Counted from the stretch's first letter, positions 1-8,569 are shown. The stretch is 64,000 bases of DNA from Turneriella parva DSM 21527 (GCF_000266885.1 NC_018020.1:3906001-3970000); one strand, 5' to 3'. Notes: generated by a model not told the origin, from the letters alone. Made by a program: numbers and translations.

Positions 1-219
1 GCTCCAGTCAGTCTCGCCGCCCAGAAGCGGCCTGCCACCCCATTTTTTCCACAACTGAACACAGATGAAAGATACCGGTACCGCAACACCAAGCACGCCA
101 TACATGTGAAACGACTTCAATAGAAACATGTCCCGAATGACGTCATAGCTCGATACGCCCGCACGAATCAGCACGTAGCCGAATGCGACGCCGAGCACCA
201 GAAATACCGCGCGCAGCAT
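1..219 (-). CDS. YeeE/YedE-type sulfur transport protein, second half (partial, cut by window edge)
   Basis: Only the first 73 codons are present; the gene runs off the left edge. The protein starts MLRAVFLVLGVAFGYVLIRA and continues with a second hydrophobic stretch, GVLGVAVPVSFICVQLWKKW, so at least two membrane segments are visible. It follows another YeeE/YedE-type gene: the start codon overlaps that gene's stop as TAATG, so the two are probably translationally coupled. Paired half-size YeeE/YedE (DUF6691-like) proteins are known from many bacteria and are thought to import thiosulfate or related sulfur compounds across the inner membrane. The family call rests mainly on the partner gene and the membrane profile; the substrate is inferred. 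Confidence 0.7.
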   Translation of the reverse strand, partial: MLRAVFLVLGVAFGYVLIRAGVSSYDVIRDMFLLKSFHMYGVLGVAVPVSFICVQLWKKWGGRPLLGGETDWS

Positions 220-716
220 TAGTTTACCCCCGAAATCTGCGCGATCGCAAAAGTGACCGCGACACCGGCCACGAGAAAACCACAGGTTGCGACCAGGCTC
301 GCCAGCGAACCTTTTGAAAGGCCCGATATCGAATTACCCGAAGTGCAGCCTTTGGCCATGCGCGAGCCATAGCCCCAGAAAAAACCCCCGGCAATCAGCA
401 CTGCCGCCTTGACGGCGAGGCTTGTACCCCATATCTCATTGAATTTGCCGAGCTCAAAGGTCGGCTGCCAGCCGACCGTCGTGACTGCGGCCAGCGCGCC
501 GCCCGCAATCAGACCGAGGGTAAAGAACGTACGAAATCCGAATGGGCCACCGAGGTCTGGCCTTTGAAAGAATTTTAGTTTCGAGAAGATCGAGCAGACG
601 CTGGCGTAGCCTCGCGTCACGGATAAGAATTTACCCGTCAGAACGACGAGTGCGACAGAGACGGCGGCTATCGCAAGCCCCCCGAGCCAGAATGGCCAGA
701 TGTATTCTGTAGTCAT
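219..716 (-). CDS. YeeE/YedE family (DUF395) sulfur transport protein
   Basis: A 165-residue inner membrane protein with about four hydrophobic segments. The family signature is GCTSGNSISGLSKGSLAS at residues of about 122-139, followed by a second cysteine in LVATCGFLVAG; in characterised YeeE/TsuA proteins conserved cysteines of this kind pass thiosulfate across the membrane. It is about half the length of E. coli YeeE and is paired with the overlapping downstream gene, the usual split form. GGAGGA lies 8 bases before the ATG. It is transcribed away from the desaturase gene. Thiosulfate or sulfide-related uptake is an inference; the substrate cannot be read from the sequence. Confidence 0.85.
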   Translation of the reverse strand: MTTEYIWPFWLGGLAIAAVSVALVVLTGKFLSVTRGYASVCSIFSKLKFFQRPDLGGPFGFRTFFTLGLIAGGALAAVTTVGWQPTFELGKFNEIWGTSLAVKAAVLIAGGFFWGYGSRMAKGCTSGNSISGLSKGSLASLVATCGFLVAGVAVTFAIAQISGVN

Positions 717-873
717 TGAGTTGATCCTCCGCGTTTGGGTTCAGGCCCGAGCAAACCACCCCGGCCGTTTGAACGCAGAGTAAAGTTGAGCGCAAGTTCC
801 CGCTGTAAAGCGAGTTTGCCTGCGCGGCGATGTTTTATCCTTTGCGACATGTCTCTCGCACGAATTTTTGTGC

Positions 874-1908
874 ATGGCAGCAAACACCCTGATTGGCACC
901 GACCCGGTCGAACCTGGCATTCGTTTGGGTGGATTTTTCAAAAAACTGGTTCTCGCGATTATTAAAGACGAACGCGATATCGATTTGCTCACCTGCCTCA
1001 TTAAACTCAGCATTCTGCTACCGGGCAGCGCGGCACTCATTCTGCTTTTTCCCGAATACCGAACCTACCTGGCGGTCGCGCACATTGCGCTGTTTCTCTT
1101 TTATCTGGGGCCGTACACGCTGATGCTGCACAATATTTCACACCGTCCGCTGTTTCACTATTCGCTGCGTTTTCTGAACTTCTGGCCGCAGGCAGTGCTC
1201 GGCGTCTTCTTCGGCATGACTCCTTATACCTACTTCTCGCACCACCTGGGCATGCACCACCCGGAAAATAACCTCAAAGAAGATCTGAGTTCGACGCTCA
1301 AATACCGTCGCGACAGTTTTCTCCATTTTTTGCACTATTATATCTCTTTTGCCACGATCGGTATATTTACGCTCGCCAACTATTTCATCAGGCGGGGCCG
1401 CTGGCCGCTGTTTCGCAAAGCGATGCTCGGCGAGTTCTCGTGGTTTGCGCTGATGGCCGCCTGCCTCTGGCTCAACACCGAAGTGACGCTGATAGTGTTT
1501 ATAATCCCATGGGGATTAACACGTTTTCTGCTCATGGCCGGCAACTGGACACAGCACGCATTCGTCGACACGTCTGACCCCGCAAACCCCTACCTCAACA
1601 GCATCACGTTCATTGACTCGCCTTACAACAAGAGGTGCTTCAACGACGGCTACCACATCGGCCACCATGTGAACATGAACCGCCATTTTCTCGATATGCC
1701 TGCTGACTTTATCGACAATCTCGCGACCTACCGCGAAACCCGCTCGATCGTCTTTCGCAAACTCGACTATTTCATGATCTGGCTGCTGCTGATGGCTAAA
1801 CAATACAAGATTCTGAGCCGATTTTTTGTCGACCTCTCTGACAAGAAGCTGTCACGCGACGAAATCATCGCGCTGATGAAAAGCCGCATGACGCCGTTAA
1901 AGGCCTGA
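874..1908 (+). CDS. Membrane fatty acid desaturase family protein
   Basis: 344 residues from the ATG; a TTG two codons upstream (868) is an alternative start, and neither has a clear ribosome binding site. The histidine boxes of diiron membrane desaturases are visible: HNISHRP near residue 90, SHHLGMHH near 125, and HIGHHVNMNRH near 263. Several long hydrophobic segments separate them. Such enzymes use O2 and reducing equivalents to introduce double bonds into fatty acyl chains, or act on related lipids. The substrate is unknown: beta-carotene hydroxylase-like and alkane-type members share these boxes. The next gene begins 13 bases downstream, so the two may be cotranscribed. Confidence 0.8.
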   Translation: MAANTLIGTDPVEPGIRLGGFFKKLVLAIIKDERDIDLLTCLIKLSILLPGSAALILLFPEYRTYLAVAHIALFLFYLGPYTLMLHNISHRPLFHYSLRFLNFWPQAVLGVFFGMTPYTYFSHHLGMHHPENNLKEDLSSTLKYRRDSFLHFLHYYISFATIGIFTLANYFIRRGRWPLFRKAMLGEFSWFALMAACLWLNTEVTLIVFIIPWGLTRFLLMAGNWTQHAFVDTSDPANPYLNSITFIDSPYNKRCFNDGYHIGHHVNMNRHFLDMPADFIDNLATYRETRSIVFRKLDYFMIWLLLMAKQYKILSRFFVDLSDKKLSRDEIIALMKSRMTPLKA

Positions 1909-1921
1909 AAGAGATGGCAGC

Positions 1922-2950
1922 ATGCTGCCGGTATTTTTACAGATTTCGCCGAAAGATCTTGAACTGGCGGGCTTTGACGCGGGCTCGGTCTGGTACCTCG
2001 TCTACTTTCTCGCCGCCGTAGTTATCGGCCTGATTTATTTGCAGTGGCGGTTGCAGCGCAAACGTGCGCTGTGGGCGCTGTCGAACAGGTTCATGCAGGT
2101 GATCTTGAACCGCGGCTTAACGAAAGGCCAGCACGCCATAGCCGAACGCTTCTTCAAAGAGCTGAAACCCGCTGAACAAGAAGAGGCGCTGTCATCACAG
2201 CGGGCGCTCGCGCGCCGCCTGCAGGCATTTCTCGCCTCGCACACGGGTATCTCGGGCAATGATCGCGTCGAAATTTTCGACAAGATTCTGCCGGGCGCCA
2301 CGAGTCGCATCGAAATCAAAGAAATCGACGACCTGCGCGAAGGCGAGCTCTGCGCAGTCGATATCGGCAAGCAGTCTTACCTCGCAACGGTGATGAAAAA
2401 GAAAGATGGACAGGTCTTGCTGACTCTGTTCGATAAGGCCCCGATACGGCCCGGCGCCGCATACATCTATGCATACCGCCCGCAGCTCGGCGGTTATTTG
2501 ATTCCCGGTGGTATTCTTAAAGTGAATGGCCCTTCGGTGATATTCAAACACGAAGGGCCGATTGAATTTCGTGGTGACCAGCATCTGATGACGATGGTAC
2601 CACTCGGTTTTTCGATCACTGCATGGCCTCACCCCGAACTCGATGTCGGCGAAACTGCCGAAGGCGAACCGCCGCCACTGCCCGAGGTCTTTTCGGGCAT
2701 GACCGACCGCACCTCAGACAGGGCCATTTCAGCGAAGTTTCAAAACGAACCGCCCCCGTGGGTGATGAAACGCCAGGAATTCTGGGAACTCACCCTCGAA
2801 CTGCCCGAAAAGCCGATTGAGTGCCGCATTCGCATTACACCTTACCGCGCCGGCATGTGGCTGCTGCGGCCAGTCGACTTAGACGGCGCCGAGCGGCAGC
2901 GGCTCTATCGTTTCATCGCCGAACACGAACCGGTACGCGAACACTTTTGA
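1922..2950 (+). CDS. Membrane-anchored protein of unknown function, possibly PilZ-like
   Basis: 342 residues with one N-terminal membrane segment (SVWYLVYFLAAVVIGLIYLQ, about residues 21-40), followed by a basic stretch and a long cytoplasmic part. Residues 45-120 look helical; from about residue 130 the composition is beta-rich, with segments such as GELCAVDIGKQSYLATVMKK. This architecture recalls membrane-tethered PilZ-type or flagellar-brake-like proteins of spirochaetes, but no RxxxR...D/NxSxxG cyclic-di-GMP motif is evident, so that is only a suggestion. It lies 13 bases after the desaturase gene and converges on the aldehyde dehydrogenase gene, with a strong hairpin between them. Confidence 0.55.
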   Translation: MLPVFLQISPKDLELAGFDAGSVWYLVYFLAAVVIGLIYLQWRLQRKRALWALSNRFMQVILNRGLTKGQHAIAERFFKELKPAEQEEALSSQRALARRLQAFLASHTGISGNDRVEIFDKILPGATSRIEIKEIDDLREGELCAVDIGKQSYLATVMKKKDGQVLLTLFDKAPIRPGAAYIYAYRPQLGGYLIPGGILKVNGPSVIFKHEGPIEFRGDQHLMTMVPLGFSITAWPHPELDVGETAEGEPPPLPEVFSGMTDRTSDRAISAKFQNEPPPWVMKRQEFWELTLELPEKPIECRIRITPYRAGMWLLRPVDLDGAERQRLYRFIAEHEPVREHF

Positions 2951-2955
2951 ACGCG

Positions 2956-2988
2956 GTTAGAGTGTTGGGCAAAGCCCAACACTCTAAC
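2956..2988. terminator. Perfect 15-bp hairpin between convergent genes
   Basis: GTTAGAGTGTTGGGC, loop AAA, GCCCAACACTCTAAC: two perfect 15-base arms. It starts six bases after the stop of the plus-strand gene. The right arm contains the TAG stop of the minus-strand aldehyde dehydrogenase (2984-2986). It can act as a terminator in both directions, although no long U-tract follows. Confidence 0.7.
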
Positions 2989-4360
2989 TGCGAATGTGCC
3001 AGGCTTTGGGCCGAGTGAAAGTCTCGATGCCGTAAGTTGAGAGCGTAAGGCCCACCCCGCTGGCACCCCGGCCCGACCAGGGCAACCGCGGGCTTACTCG
3101 GTCACAGCAGTTGATGTAGGCGCTGCCGGCATTCACACCTTTCAGAATTTCGCGCGCGCGATTCTGGTCGCGGCAATAAACTGCTGCTGTAAGCCCGTAT
3201 TGCGTGTCGTTCATGAGCTTCTGGGCCTCGGCGTCGTCTTTCACCTTCATGATACCGATGACTGGGCCAAAGCTCTCTTCTCGCATGATTTCCATTTCGT
3301 GGTTCACCTCGGTGAGCACCGCTGGTTCGAGATAGACGCCGCTGGCTGTCGCCGCTTTTTTGCCGCCGGTCAGTACCTTCGCGCCCTTCTTCGCGGCATC
3401 GGTAACCTGGCTTTCGAGAAAGTCGAGCGCAGCCTTGCCTCGCGTCAATGCACCGATATACGTATCGTTCTGCTCAGGGTCGCCCAGCCTGAAACTTTTC
3501 ACTGTTTCGACGAAATTCTGCACGAACTGGTCATAGATTTTCTCATGCACATAGATGCGCTCAACGCTGCAGCAGCTCTGTCCCGTGTTGTACATCGCAC
3601 CGTCGGCAGTGGCCTCAGCGGCCGCCTTAACGTCAACATCGTCGGTGATATATGCCGGGTCTTTGCCACCGAGTTCGAGCTGCACTTTAATGAATTTTTT
3701 CGCGGCTGCTTCGGCGATCTTGCGGCCGGTTGCAACCGATCCGGTGAAAAAAATACCGTCGATTGGCTGTTCGAGCAGCGCTGCACCGGCATCACCCCGC
3801 CCGCAGACCAGGGCAAAGACGCCTGAAGGCACACCGGCCTCGTGCAGGTAGCGCTCCATAAGATGCCCCGAAAGCAGCGCAAATTCCGAGGGTTTATAGA
3901 GCACTGCGTTGCCCGTCAAGAGCGCCGGCACATACACATTCGACCCCACAAACCAGGGGTAGTTCCACGCAGAGATATTCGCGATTACGCCGAGCGGTTC
4001 GTGTTCGATCTCTTCGACGAGCGCCGTGCCATCACGCAGCACTGTCTCAGTCGCTACCGTCGTTTCTGTTTCTGCGAGAAAAAAATCGAAACGCGCGAGA
4101 AGACCCTTGAGCTCATTGCGCGACTGGCTGATCGGCTTGCCCGTGTCGCGGGTCAGCACGAGCGCCGCTTCTTCGATGTCTTTCTCAACCCGGTCGCGAA
4201 ATTTCTTCAGAATTTCAAGGCGGGCTGAGAGCCCGAGCCTCTGCCAGGCAGGCTGCGCTGCCCGCGCAGCCTTGTATTTGCGTTCGATGTTCGTATTGTC
4301 GTCGGCAGGCACCTTGCCGATTACTTTGCCCGTCGCCGGATTAATTACTTCAAGTTCCAT
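2984..4360 (-). CDS. NAD(P)-dependent aldehyde dehydrogenase
   Basis: 458 residues from the ATG at 4360, which has AAGGA four bases upstream; a GTG four codons earlier (4372) is possible. ALDH superfamily landmarks appear in order: NISAWNYPW (catalytic Asn), LYKPSE, FFTGSVATG, LELGGKDP (general base Glu), NTGQSCCSVERI (catalytic Cys), EESFGPV. It oxidises an aldehyde to the acid with NAD(P). The stop of the PuuD-like gene lies 19 bases upstream, and the gene closes a same-strand cluster containing an ethanolamine-type permease, a gamma-glutamyl ligase and an alcohol dehydrogenase. The inferred substrate is gamma-glutamyl-aminoacetaldehyde, the equivalent of the PuuC step in putrescine breakdown. 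Succinate-semialdehyde or other aldehydes cannot be excluded. Confidence 0.9.
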   Translation of the reverse strand: MELEVINPATGKVIGKVPADDNTNIERKYKAARAAQPAWQRLGLSARLEILKKFRDRVEKDIEEAALVLTRDTGKPISQSRNELKGLLARFDFFLAETETTVATETVLRDGTALVEEIEHEPLGVIANISAWNYPWFVGSNVYVPALLTGNAVLYKPSEFALLSGHLMERYLHEAGVPSGVFALVCGRGDAGAALLEQPIDGIFFTGSVATGRKIAEAAAKKFIKVQLELGGKDPAYITDDVDVKAAAEATADGAMYNTGQSCCSVERIYVHEKIYDQFVQNFVETVKSFRLGDPEQNDTYIGALTRGKAALDFLESQVTDAAKKGAKVLTGGKKAATASGVYLEPAVLTEVNHEMEIMREESFGPVIGIMKVKDDAEAQKLMNDTQYGLTAAVYCRDQNRAREILKGVNAGSAYINCCDRVSPRLPWSGRGASGVGLTLSTYGIETFTRPKAWHIRS

Positions 4361-4379
4361 ATTGTCCTTCACCCATCGC

Positions 4380-5168
4380 TCAGCGCTGGGACATTTTGAG
4401 TTCTGTTCTGCGCACTTCGCACTCCTGCATAAAATCTTTCAAAAGCGGGTCGCCTGAGAGCAGTGCATTGTCTTCATCGTCATGAAATTCGGGGTGCCAT
4501 TGCACACCACAGATATAGGGTACACCCTGGTACTTGATGCCTTCGACGATATTATCCTCGGTTGAAATCGCTTCAACGGTGAGACCGTCGCCAATATCTT
4601 TCAGCGCCTGATGGTGCACGCTGTTGGTACGAAAGCTGCCGCGACCGAAGACTTTCTCGAGGTACGACCCATGTTTGAATTTAATCTCGTGAAAGTTCTG
4701 GTCGTACACGTTCCAGTCGCGGTGCACAAGCGATTTGTCGATCTGCGTATTGATATCCTGATAGAGCGACCCGCCGAGCGCCACGTTGATCAGCTGCGCG
4801 CCCCTGCAGATACCGAGCACGGGCTTTTCAGCTGCCTTGAACGCCTTAAAGAGTTCAATCTCATAAAGGTCACGCACGCGGTCGCCTTTCCATTCGTCTT
4901 TGAGCGGTTTTTCGCCATAACTTTCGGGCGCGACATCGGCGCCGCCGTGCAGCACCAGACCGTCGAGCGCTGCCGCATATTCGCTGAGTTCAACCTTACC
5001 GCCCGTTGCCACCGATGGAATCATGAACGCCTGCGCGCCGAGCCGCATAACCCAATGCGCCAGCGATTCTTCGACATAAAGCAGTGTTTTGCCTTTAAAA
5101 ATCGCGCGCTGCGGATCTTTATGCATGAAGCAGGCAGAGATTCCAATTCTAAGTCTTTCGCTTTTCAT
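4380..5168 (-). CDS. PuuD-like class I glutamine amidotransferase (gamma-glutamyl amide hydrolase)
   Basis: 262 residues. The class I amidotransferase hydrolase fold is shown by LHGGADVAPESYGEK (about 94-108), GICRGAQLINVALGGSLYQDI with nucleophile Cys (about 140-160), HHQALKDIGDGL, and GVQWHPEFH with the His and Glu of the triad near residue 224. The order and the oxyanion context GGADVxP are typical of PuuD, which splits gamma-glutamyl-GABA. Next to an aldehyde dehydrogenase and in line with a glutamine-synthetase-like ligase, it probably hydrolyses the gamma-glutamylated end product, releasing glutamate and an amino acid. No synthetase partner domain is present, so this is a stand-alone hydrolase. 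Confidence 0.87.
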   Translation of the reverse strand: MKSERLRIGISACFMHKDPQRAIFKGKTLLYVEESLAHWVMRLGAQAFMIPSVATGGKVELSEYAAALDGLVLHGGADVAPESYGEKPLKDEWKGDRVRDLYEIELFKAFKAAEKPVLGICRGAQLINVALGGSLYQDINTQIDKSLVHRDWNVYDQNFHEIKFKHGSYLEKVFGRGSFRTNSVHHQALKDIGDGLTVEAISTEDNIVEGIKYQGVPYICGVQWHPEFHDDEDNALLSGDPLLKDFMQECEVRRTELKMSQR

Positions 5169-5242
5169 GTGATTGTCAGGGCAATGCCATTCTCTCAGTC
5201 ACCGCTTATAGCATTTTCGGGCTATGCCCACCGCGGGGCGCG

Positions 5243-6187
5243 CTATTCGGCGTTGCTGTACTGCGAGACAAATGAAATAAAACGAATCGCCTCGGGCACA
5301 TCTTTGCCGCTGAACGAAACCGTCGCGCCATCGACGCGTTCGACGATCGGCAGGTACGCGAGAATTTCGGCGTTGAGCATCTGCTTGAATGCAATTTCGA
5401 CTTTCACGGGTTTCGCCACCTTATAAGGCCTAAACTCTTTCAGCCGCTGCAGCGCAGCTTTTGTTCCCGCAGAAATCAATGCCCTGGCAGCCTGGGGCGA
5501 AACGCTGTCTGCGGCATGATAGCCGATTGCCCGCTTGACCACAACCCCTTCGATTTTCGCGCTGATGTCTTTTTTCGCTTCGGCAACCGCGAGATCGTCC
5601 CCCGTCACCATAACAACCGGTACTGCGAAATGCCCGGCGGTTGCCGCGCTGAGCAGCGCTTCGCTCGCATGCTTGCCCCCAAACCGCACATCAAAGAACC
5701 TTTTAGATGACATCGTGTGCGCCCGCACCGCGCCGGGTACACCGATTGACGCGTGGTACCCAATCAGAATCGCCGCGTCGTAACCTTCGTCGATGCCCTG
5801 CATCATCATTAACGGGCGCGGCCACGAACGAATGAGCCGCGCTTTGGGGTTCAGCTCTTCAGGCAAGAGCGACAAACCGTTGCCGTGCGAATCAGAGACC
5901 GTGACTTTGGTTGCTCCGGCTGCGAACGCAGCTTCGATGCACGCATTGGCCTCGGCCGTCATGAGGCGGCGAAATTTTTCATATTCGAAACCGCCGGGTG
6001 CAAGCTGCGCTTCGTTCACAACCCCGGCAACGCCTTCCATATCGACAGAGATGTAGACCCGCAGCTGCGGTGTTTCACCCGTGACAGAAGTCGAAAAGCC
6101 GGCAAACAAGAGCAGCAAGAGGTACACCACCTTTCGCCGCGAGGCCGAACGTTGCGCGAGAAAGAAATGAGGATTGCGTAATGACAT
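5243..6187 (-). CDS. M55 family (DppA-like) D-aminopeptidase, predicted exported
   Basis: 314 residues. Residues 19-37 (RKVVYLLLLLFAGFSTSVTG) resemble a signal peptide after a long basic N-terminus, so export to the periplasm is likely. The mature part opens with VYISVDMEGVAGV, the metal-binding signature of M55 zinc aminopeptidases, followed by ATKVTVSDSHGNG, GYDAAILIGYHA and VVMVTGDDLAVAEAK. Bacillus DppA cleaves D-alanyl peptides. It sits between the TSUP carrier and the PuuD-like hydrolase on the same strand. Its link to the gamma-glutamyl pathway is unclear; it may recycle peptidoglycan or other small peptides. DppA itself is cytoplasmic, so the leader is a notable difference. Confidence 0.85.
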   Translation of the reverse strand: MSLRNPHFFLAQRSASRRKVVYLLLLLFAGFSTSVTGETPQLRVYISVDMEGVAGVVNEAQLAPGGFEYEKFRRLMTAEANACIEAAFAAGATKVTVSDSHGNGLSLLPEELNPKARLIRSWPRPLMMMQGIDEGYDAAILIGYHASIGVPGAVRAHTMSSKRFFDVRFGGKHASEALLSAATAGHFAVPVVMVTGDDLAVAEAKKDISAKIEGVVVKRAIGYHAADSVSPQAARALISAGTKAALQRLKEFRPYKVAKPVKVEIAFKQMLNAEILAYLPIVERVDGATVSFSGKDVPEAIRFISFVSQYSNAE

Positions 6188-6236
6188 GAAACATTGCCGC
6201 TCTTTCGCGCTGCGCTGTCACGCAAAAGTGCTGTGG

Positions 6237-7001
6237 TCAATCGGCTGAAACGAAGAAGAGCGAAGCCGCGGCAAAGATCATCCACAGGGCGAGGCCTTTT
6301 CGGTAACGCGCTACGGGAATTCGTGTAAGAAGCCTCTTGCCGGCATAGGTTCCCATCACCATCGAAACCGCCATCACTGCCATCAGCGGTATATCAGCCG
6401 TTCGTGTCCAGTCGCCGAGGCCGAAGGACACGAGCTTTGCGAGGTGCAGCAGCCCCATTGCCGCTCCTTCGTTCGCAATGTATGCCGCCGGCGAAAGCTG
6501 TAGTCGCAGAAAAAACGCATTGGGTAGCGGCCCTGCCGTTCCGCCGATTGCTGAAATGAACCCGACGAACGCGCCAGCTGCAGAGAACCATGCGCCTGGT
6601 TCTTGCGGAGGCTTAATACTTTTGAAGAACGATGGCAGGCGACCGAACGCTTCGCCGGCCTCGAGCAGCGCGGCGATGCAGACTATCGTGGCAACGAGCG
6701 GCCGCGCAGTCGATTCTGAAAATTGGGTCAGATAAAGCGTGCCCAAAACAGCAGCCGGCACGAGCCCCACCGCGAACAGGAGAACGATGCGTGGTTGCAG
6801 TTCAGCATACCCGAACAATGCCCGGGCGGCATTGCCGACCAGCTGCGCGCAGGCAAGAATCGGCAGCGCGCGCTGCACGCCGAAGATTGCCGAAAGCACG
6901 GGCAACAAGAGAATTGCCCCACCAAAACCCGCGCAGCTGCTCACCACTGCGGCAGCAAATGCCGCGATAACCGGAAATAAATACTCGACCAGCGGCGGCA
7001 T
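6237..7001 (-). CDS. TauE/SafE (TSUP) family membrane transporter
   Basis: 254 residues, almost entirely hydrophobic, with about seven or eight membrane segments. The start PPLVEYLFPVIAAFAAAVVS and the SCAGFGGAILLLPVL motif are typical of TSUP proteins, as is the second-half repeat AAGAFVGFISAIGGTAGPLP. Family members move sulfite, sulfoacetate, sulfolactate and other small organic anions across the inner membrane. It lies 50 bases upstream of the M55 gene on the same strand. In this context it might export or import a small anion linked to amine degradation, or belong to sulfur metabolism as the YeeE pair does. The substrate is not readable from the sequence. Confidence 0.88.
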   Translation of the reverse strand: MPPLVEYLFPVIAAFAAAVVSSCAGFGGAILLLPVLSAIFGVQRALPILACAQLVGNAARALFGYAELQPRIVLLFAVGLVPAAVLGTLYLTQFSESTARPLVATIVCIAALLEAGEAFGRLPSFFKSIKPPQEPGAWFSAAGAFVGFISAIGGTAGPLPNAFFLRLQLSPAAYIANEGAAMGLLHLAKLVSFGLGDWTRTADIPLMAVMAVSMVMGTYAGKRLLTRIPVARYRKGLALWMIFAAASLFFVSAD

Positions 7002-7074
7002 TGCCAGTCATTATTTTGTTACTTGGCGAATTGTCAATCTATACTGGACGCTCCGGCTTGACAGTGAAATGGCT

Positions 7075-7260
7075 TCAGGTTGCCCGGGCCGCCATCAGCT
7101 GCACCTGCATTAAGCGATTCTTTGCCTGAATCGCGCAGACGGGGCAAAGGTAGCGGCAGGTTTCCATTCCATTGTCGAACGAATCGTCTTCAACAATACG
7201 CGCCACATTGATACCCACCTTTTCATGGCATTCGCTGCATTCGATGTCTTGTGTATACAT
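7075..7260 (-). CDS. Small zinc-ribbon-like protein with two CXXC motifs
   Basis: 61 residues from the ATG at 7260, chosen because AGGAGA sits 7 bases upstream. An earlier in-frame start at 7287 has no such site. Two CXXC pairs are visible, ECSECHEK near residue 7 and YLCPVCAIQ near residue 40, separated by an acidic stretch with a further Cys (METCRYLC). This spacing suits a single structural zinc ribbon. No family is recognised. It stands inside the minus-strand ethanolamine-type cluster, between the alcohol dehydrogenase and the TSUP gene, with a gap of about 73 bases before the latter. A role as a small regulator or metal-binding accessory is possible but unsupported. Confidence 0.65.
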   Translation of the reverse strand: MYTQDIECSECHEKVGINVARIVEDDSFDNGMETCRYLCPVCAIQAKNRLMQVQLMAARAT

Positions 7261-7378
7261 ACTTGTTCTCCTGCGCAGGCATAGCACAGAAAAACTGCAG
7301 AGTCAATCAGCAACAGGGCCACATCTGGTAAGTGATTGTACGTAGCGGGTTACCCCAACCGGGCGCTGACTAAGCGCA

Positions 7379-8536
7379 TTACACGAGTGAAGCAAAAATA
7401 GTTCTAAAATCCGCTTCGCTCACGCTAACCGGGTTTGAAGGGTGGCAACCGTCTGCGATCGCGACTTTAACGAGAGGCTCAACCTTGTCGGCGGTGACGC
7501 CGGCGTCTTTCAGTGTTGCAGGAATCTTGAGTTCGGCCTTGAGCGATTTCACCCACGGCAGAAAATCCGCACCGGTTTTTAATCCTACTGCCTGAGCGAG
7601 CCGGTCGAATCGGTCGGGCACTGCCTTGAGGTTGAACGCAAGCGCATGGTCGAGCATAATGCCGTTCGCGAGGCCGTGGTGCATATCGACGATCGCCGAG
7701 AGTGCGTGTGCGCATGAGTGCACAATGCCGAGTCCTTTTTGAAAGGCGACTGCACCCATCATCGACGCCATGAGCATGTCGCCGCGCGCCTTGAGATCGT
7801 TGCCGTTCGCGAACGCCGCAGGCAGCGCTCTGGCAGAAAGGTGCAAGCCCTCGAGCGCAATACCGTCGGCCATCGGGTGCCAGCCCTTGGCCAGAAAGGC
7901 TTCAATCAGGTGCGTCATTGCGTCGAGCCCCGTCGCGGCGGTCACCGCAGGCGGCAGCGCAGACGTGAGTTCAGGGTCTGCGAAAACGGCCTTCGCGAGA
8001 AGACGCGGCGAGAAAATGACTTTTTTGACATGCGTGACATCATCGGCGACAACTGTGCTGCGGCCAACTTCTGAGCCAGTGCCGGCAGTGGTGGGAATCG
8101 CAATCCAATAGGGAACTTCTTTATCGAATGGCAGCGCCCCGGGCTTTTCGTCTTCGTAATCAAACACATCGCCTGGATGGTTCACCATGAGCGCAATCGC
8201 TTTGGCGACGTCGAGCGCAGCGCCACCGCCGATTCCAAGAATCGCACAGTCACCCTTCGACTGGCTGAGGGTGACAAACTTGCGAAAGGCCTCAACGCCT
8301 GCCATCACCTGCGACTTGACGGGATTTCCTTTGACGCCGTTGAAGATATCGATCTTGAGCCCTGCAGCTTTGAGCTCGTCGGCATAGGCAGTAAAAAACG
8401 GCAACTTGCTCAGCATCTCGTCGGTGACAATCATCACAGAGGTGATACCCTGCCCCTTAAAGTGCTCGGGCACCTGCCTGCGCACGCCGGCGCCGAAGGT
8501 GATGGGTGTGGGAAAACTAAAGCGGAATGCACTCAT
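7379..8536 (-). CDS. Iron-containing (group III) alcohol dehydrogenase
   Basis: 385 residues from the ATG at 8536. A TTG at 8569, directly after the stop of the upstream gene, would add 11 residues. The NAD-binding loop GIGGGAALDVAKAIA and PTTAGTGSEVGRS are clear. Metal ligands are visible in GLDAMTHLIEAF (Asp and His), HSCAHALS (His) and DMHHGLANGIML (His), the standard iron set. Such enzymes interconvert primary alcohols and aldehydes with NAD(P). In this cluster the likely substrate is the hydroxyl group of gamma-glutamyl-ethanolamide, giving an aldehyde for the neighbouring dehydrogenase. The ATG lies in the second arm of a perfect 14-bp hairpin (8532-8562), which could restrain translation. 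Confidence 0.9.
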   Translation of the reverse strand: MSAFRFSFPTPITFGAGVRRQVPEHFKGQGITSVMIVTDEMLSKLPFFTAYADELKAAGLKIDIFNGVKGNPVKSQVMAGVEAFRKFVTLSQSKGDCAILGIGGGAALDVAKAIALMVNHPGDVFDYEDEKPGALPFDKEVPYWIAIPTTAGTGSEVGRSTVVADDVTHVKKVIFSPRLLAKAVFADPELTSALPPAVTAATGLDAMTHLIEAFLAKGWHPMADGIALEGLHLSARALPAAFANGNDLKARGDMLMASMMGAVAFQKGLGIVHSCAHALSAIVDMHHGLANGIMLDHALAFNLKAVPDRFDRLAQAVGLKTGADFLPWVKSLKAELKIPATLKDAGVTADKVEPLVKVAIADGCHPSNPVSVSEADFRTIFASLV

Positions 8537-8562
8537 GGTGCGGATTTCATCCGCACCATGAG
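8532..8562 (-). promoter_or_regulatory. Perfect 14-bp hairpin covering the alcohol dehydrogenase start codon
   Basis: Read on the plus strand: CTCATGGTGCGGAT, loop TTC, ATCCGCACCATGAG. All 14 pairs match. It begins seven bases after the TAA of the upstream ligase gene, and the ATG at 8536 lies within the stem. It could be an intercistronic terminator or attenuator, or a structure that hides the start. On the transcript the first arm opens an eight-codon frame (MVRMKSAP) whose TGA overlaps the gene's ATG, so coupled re-initiation is also possible. Confidence 0.6.
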
Positions 8563-8569
8563 CGAGCAA

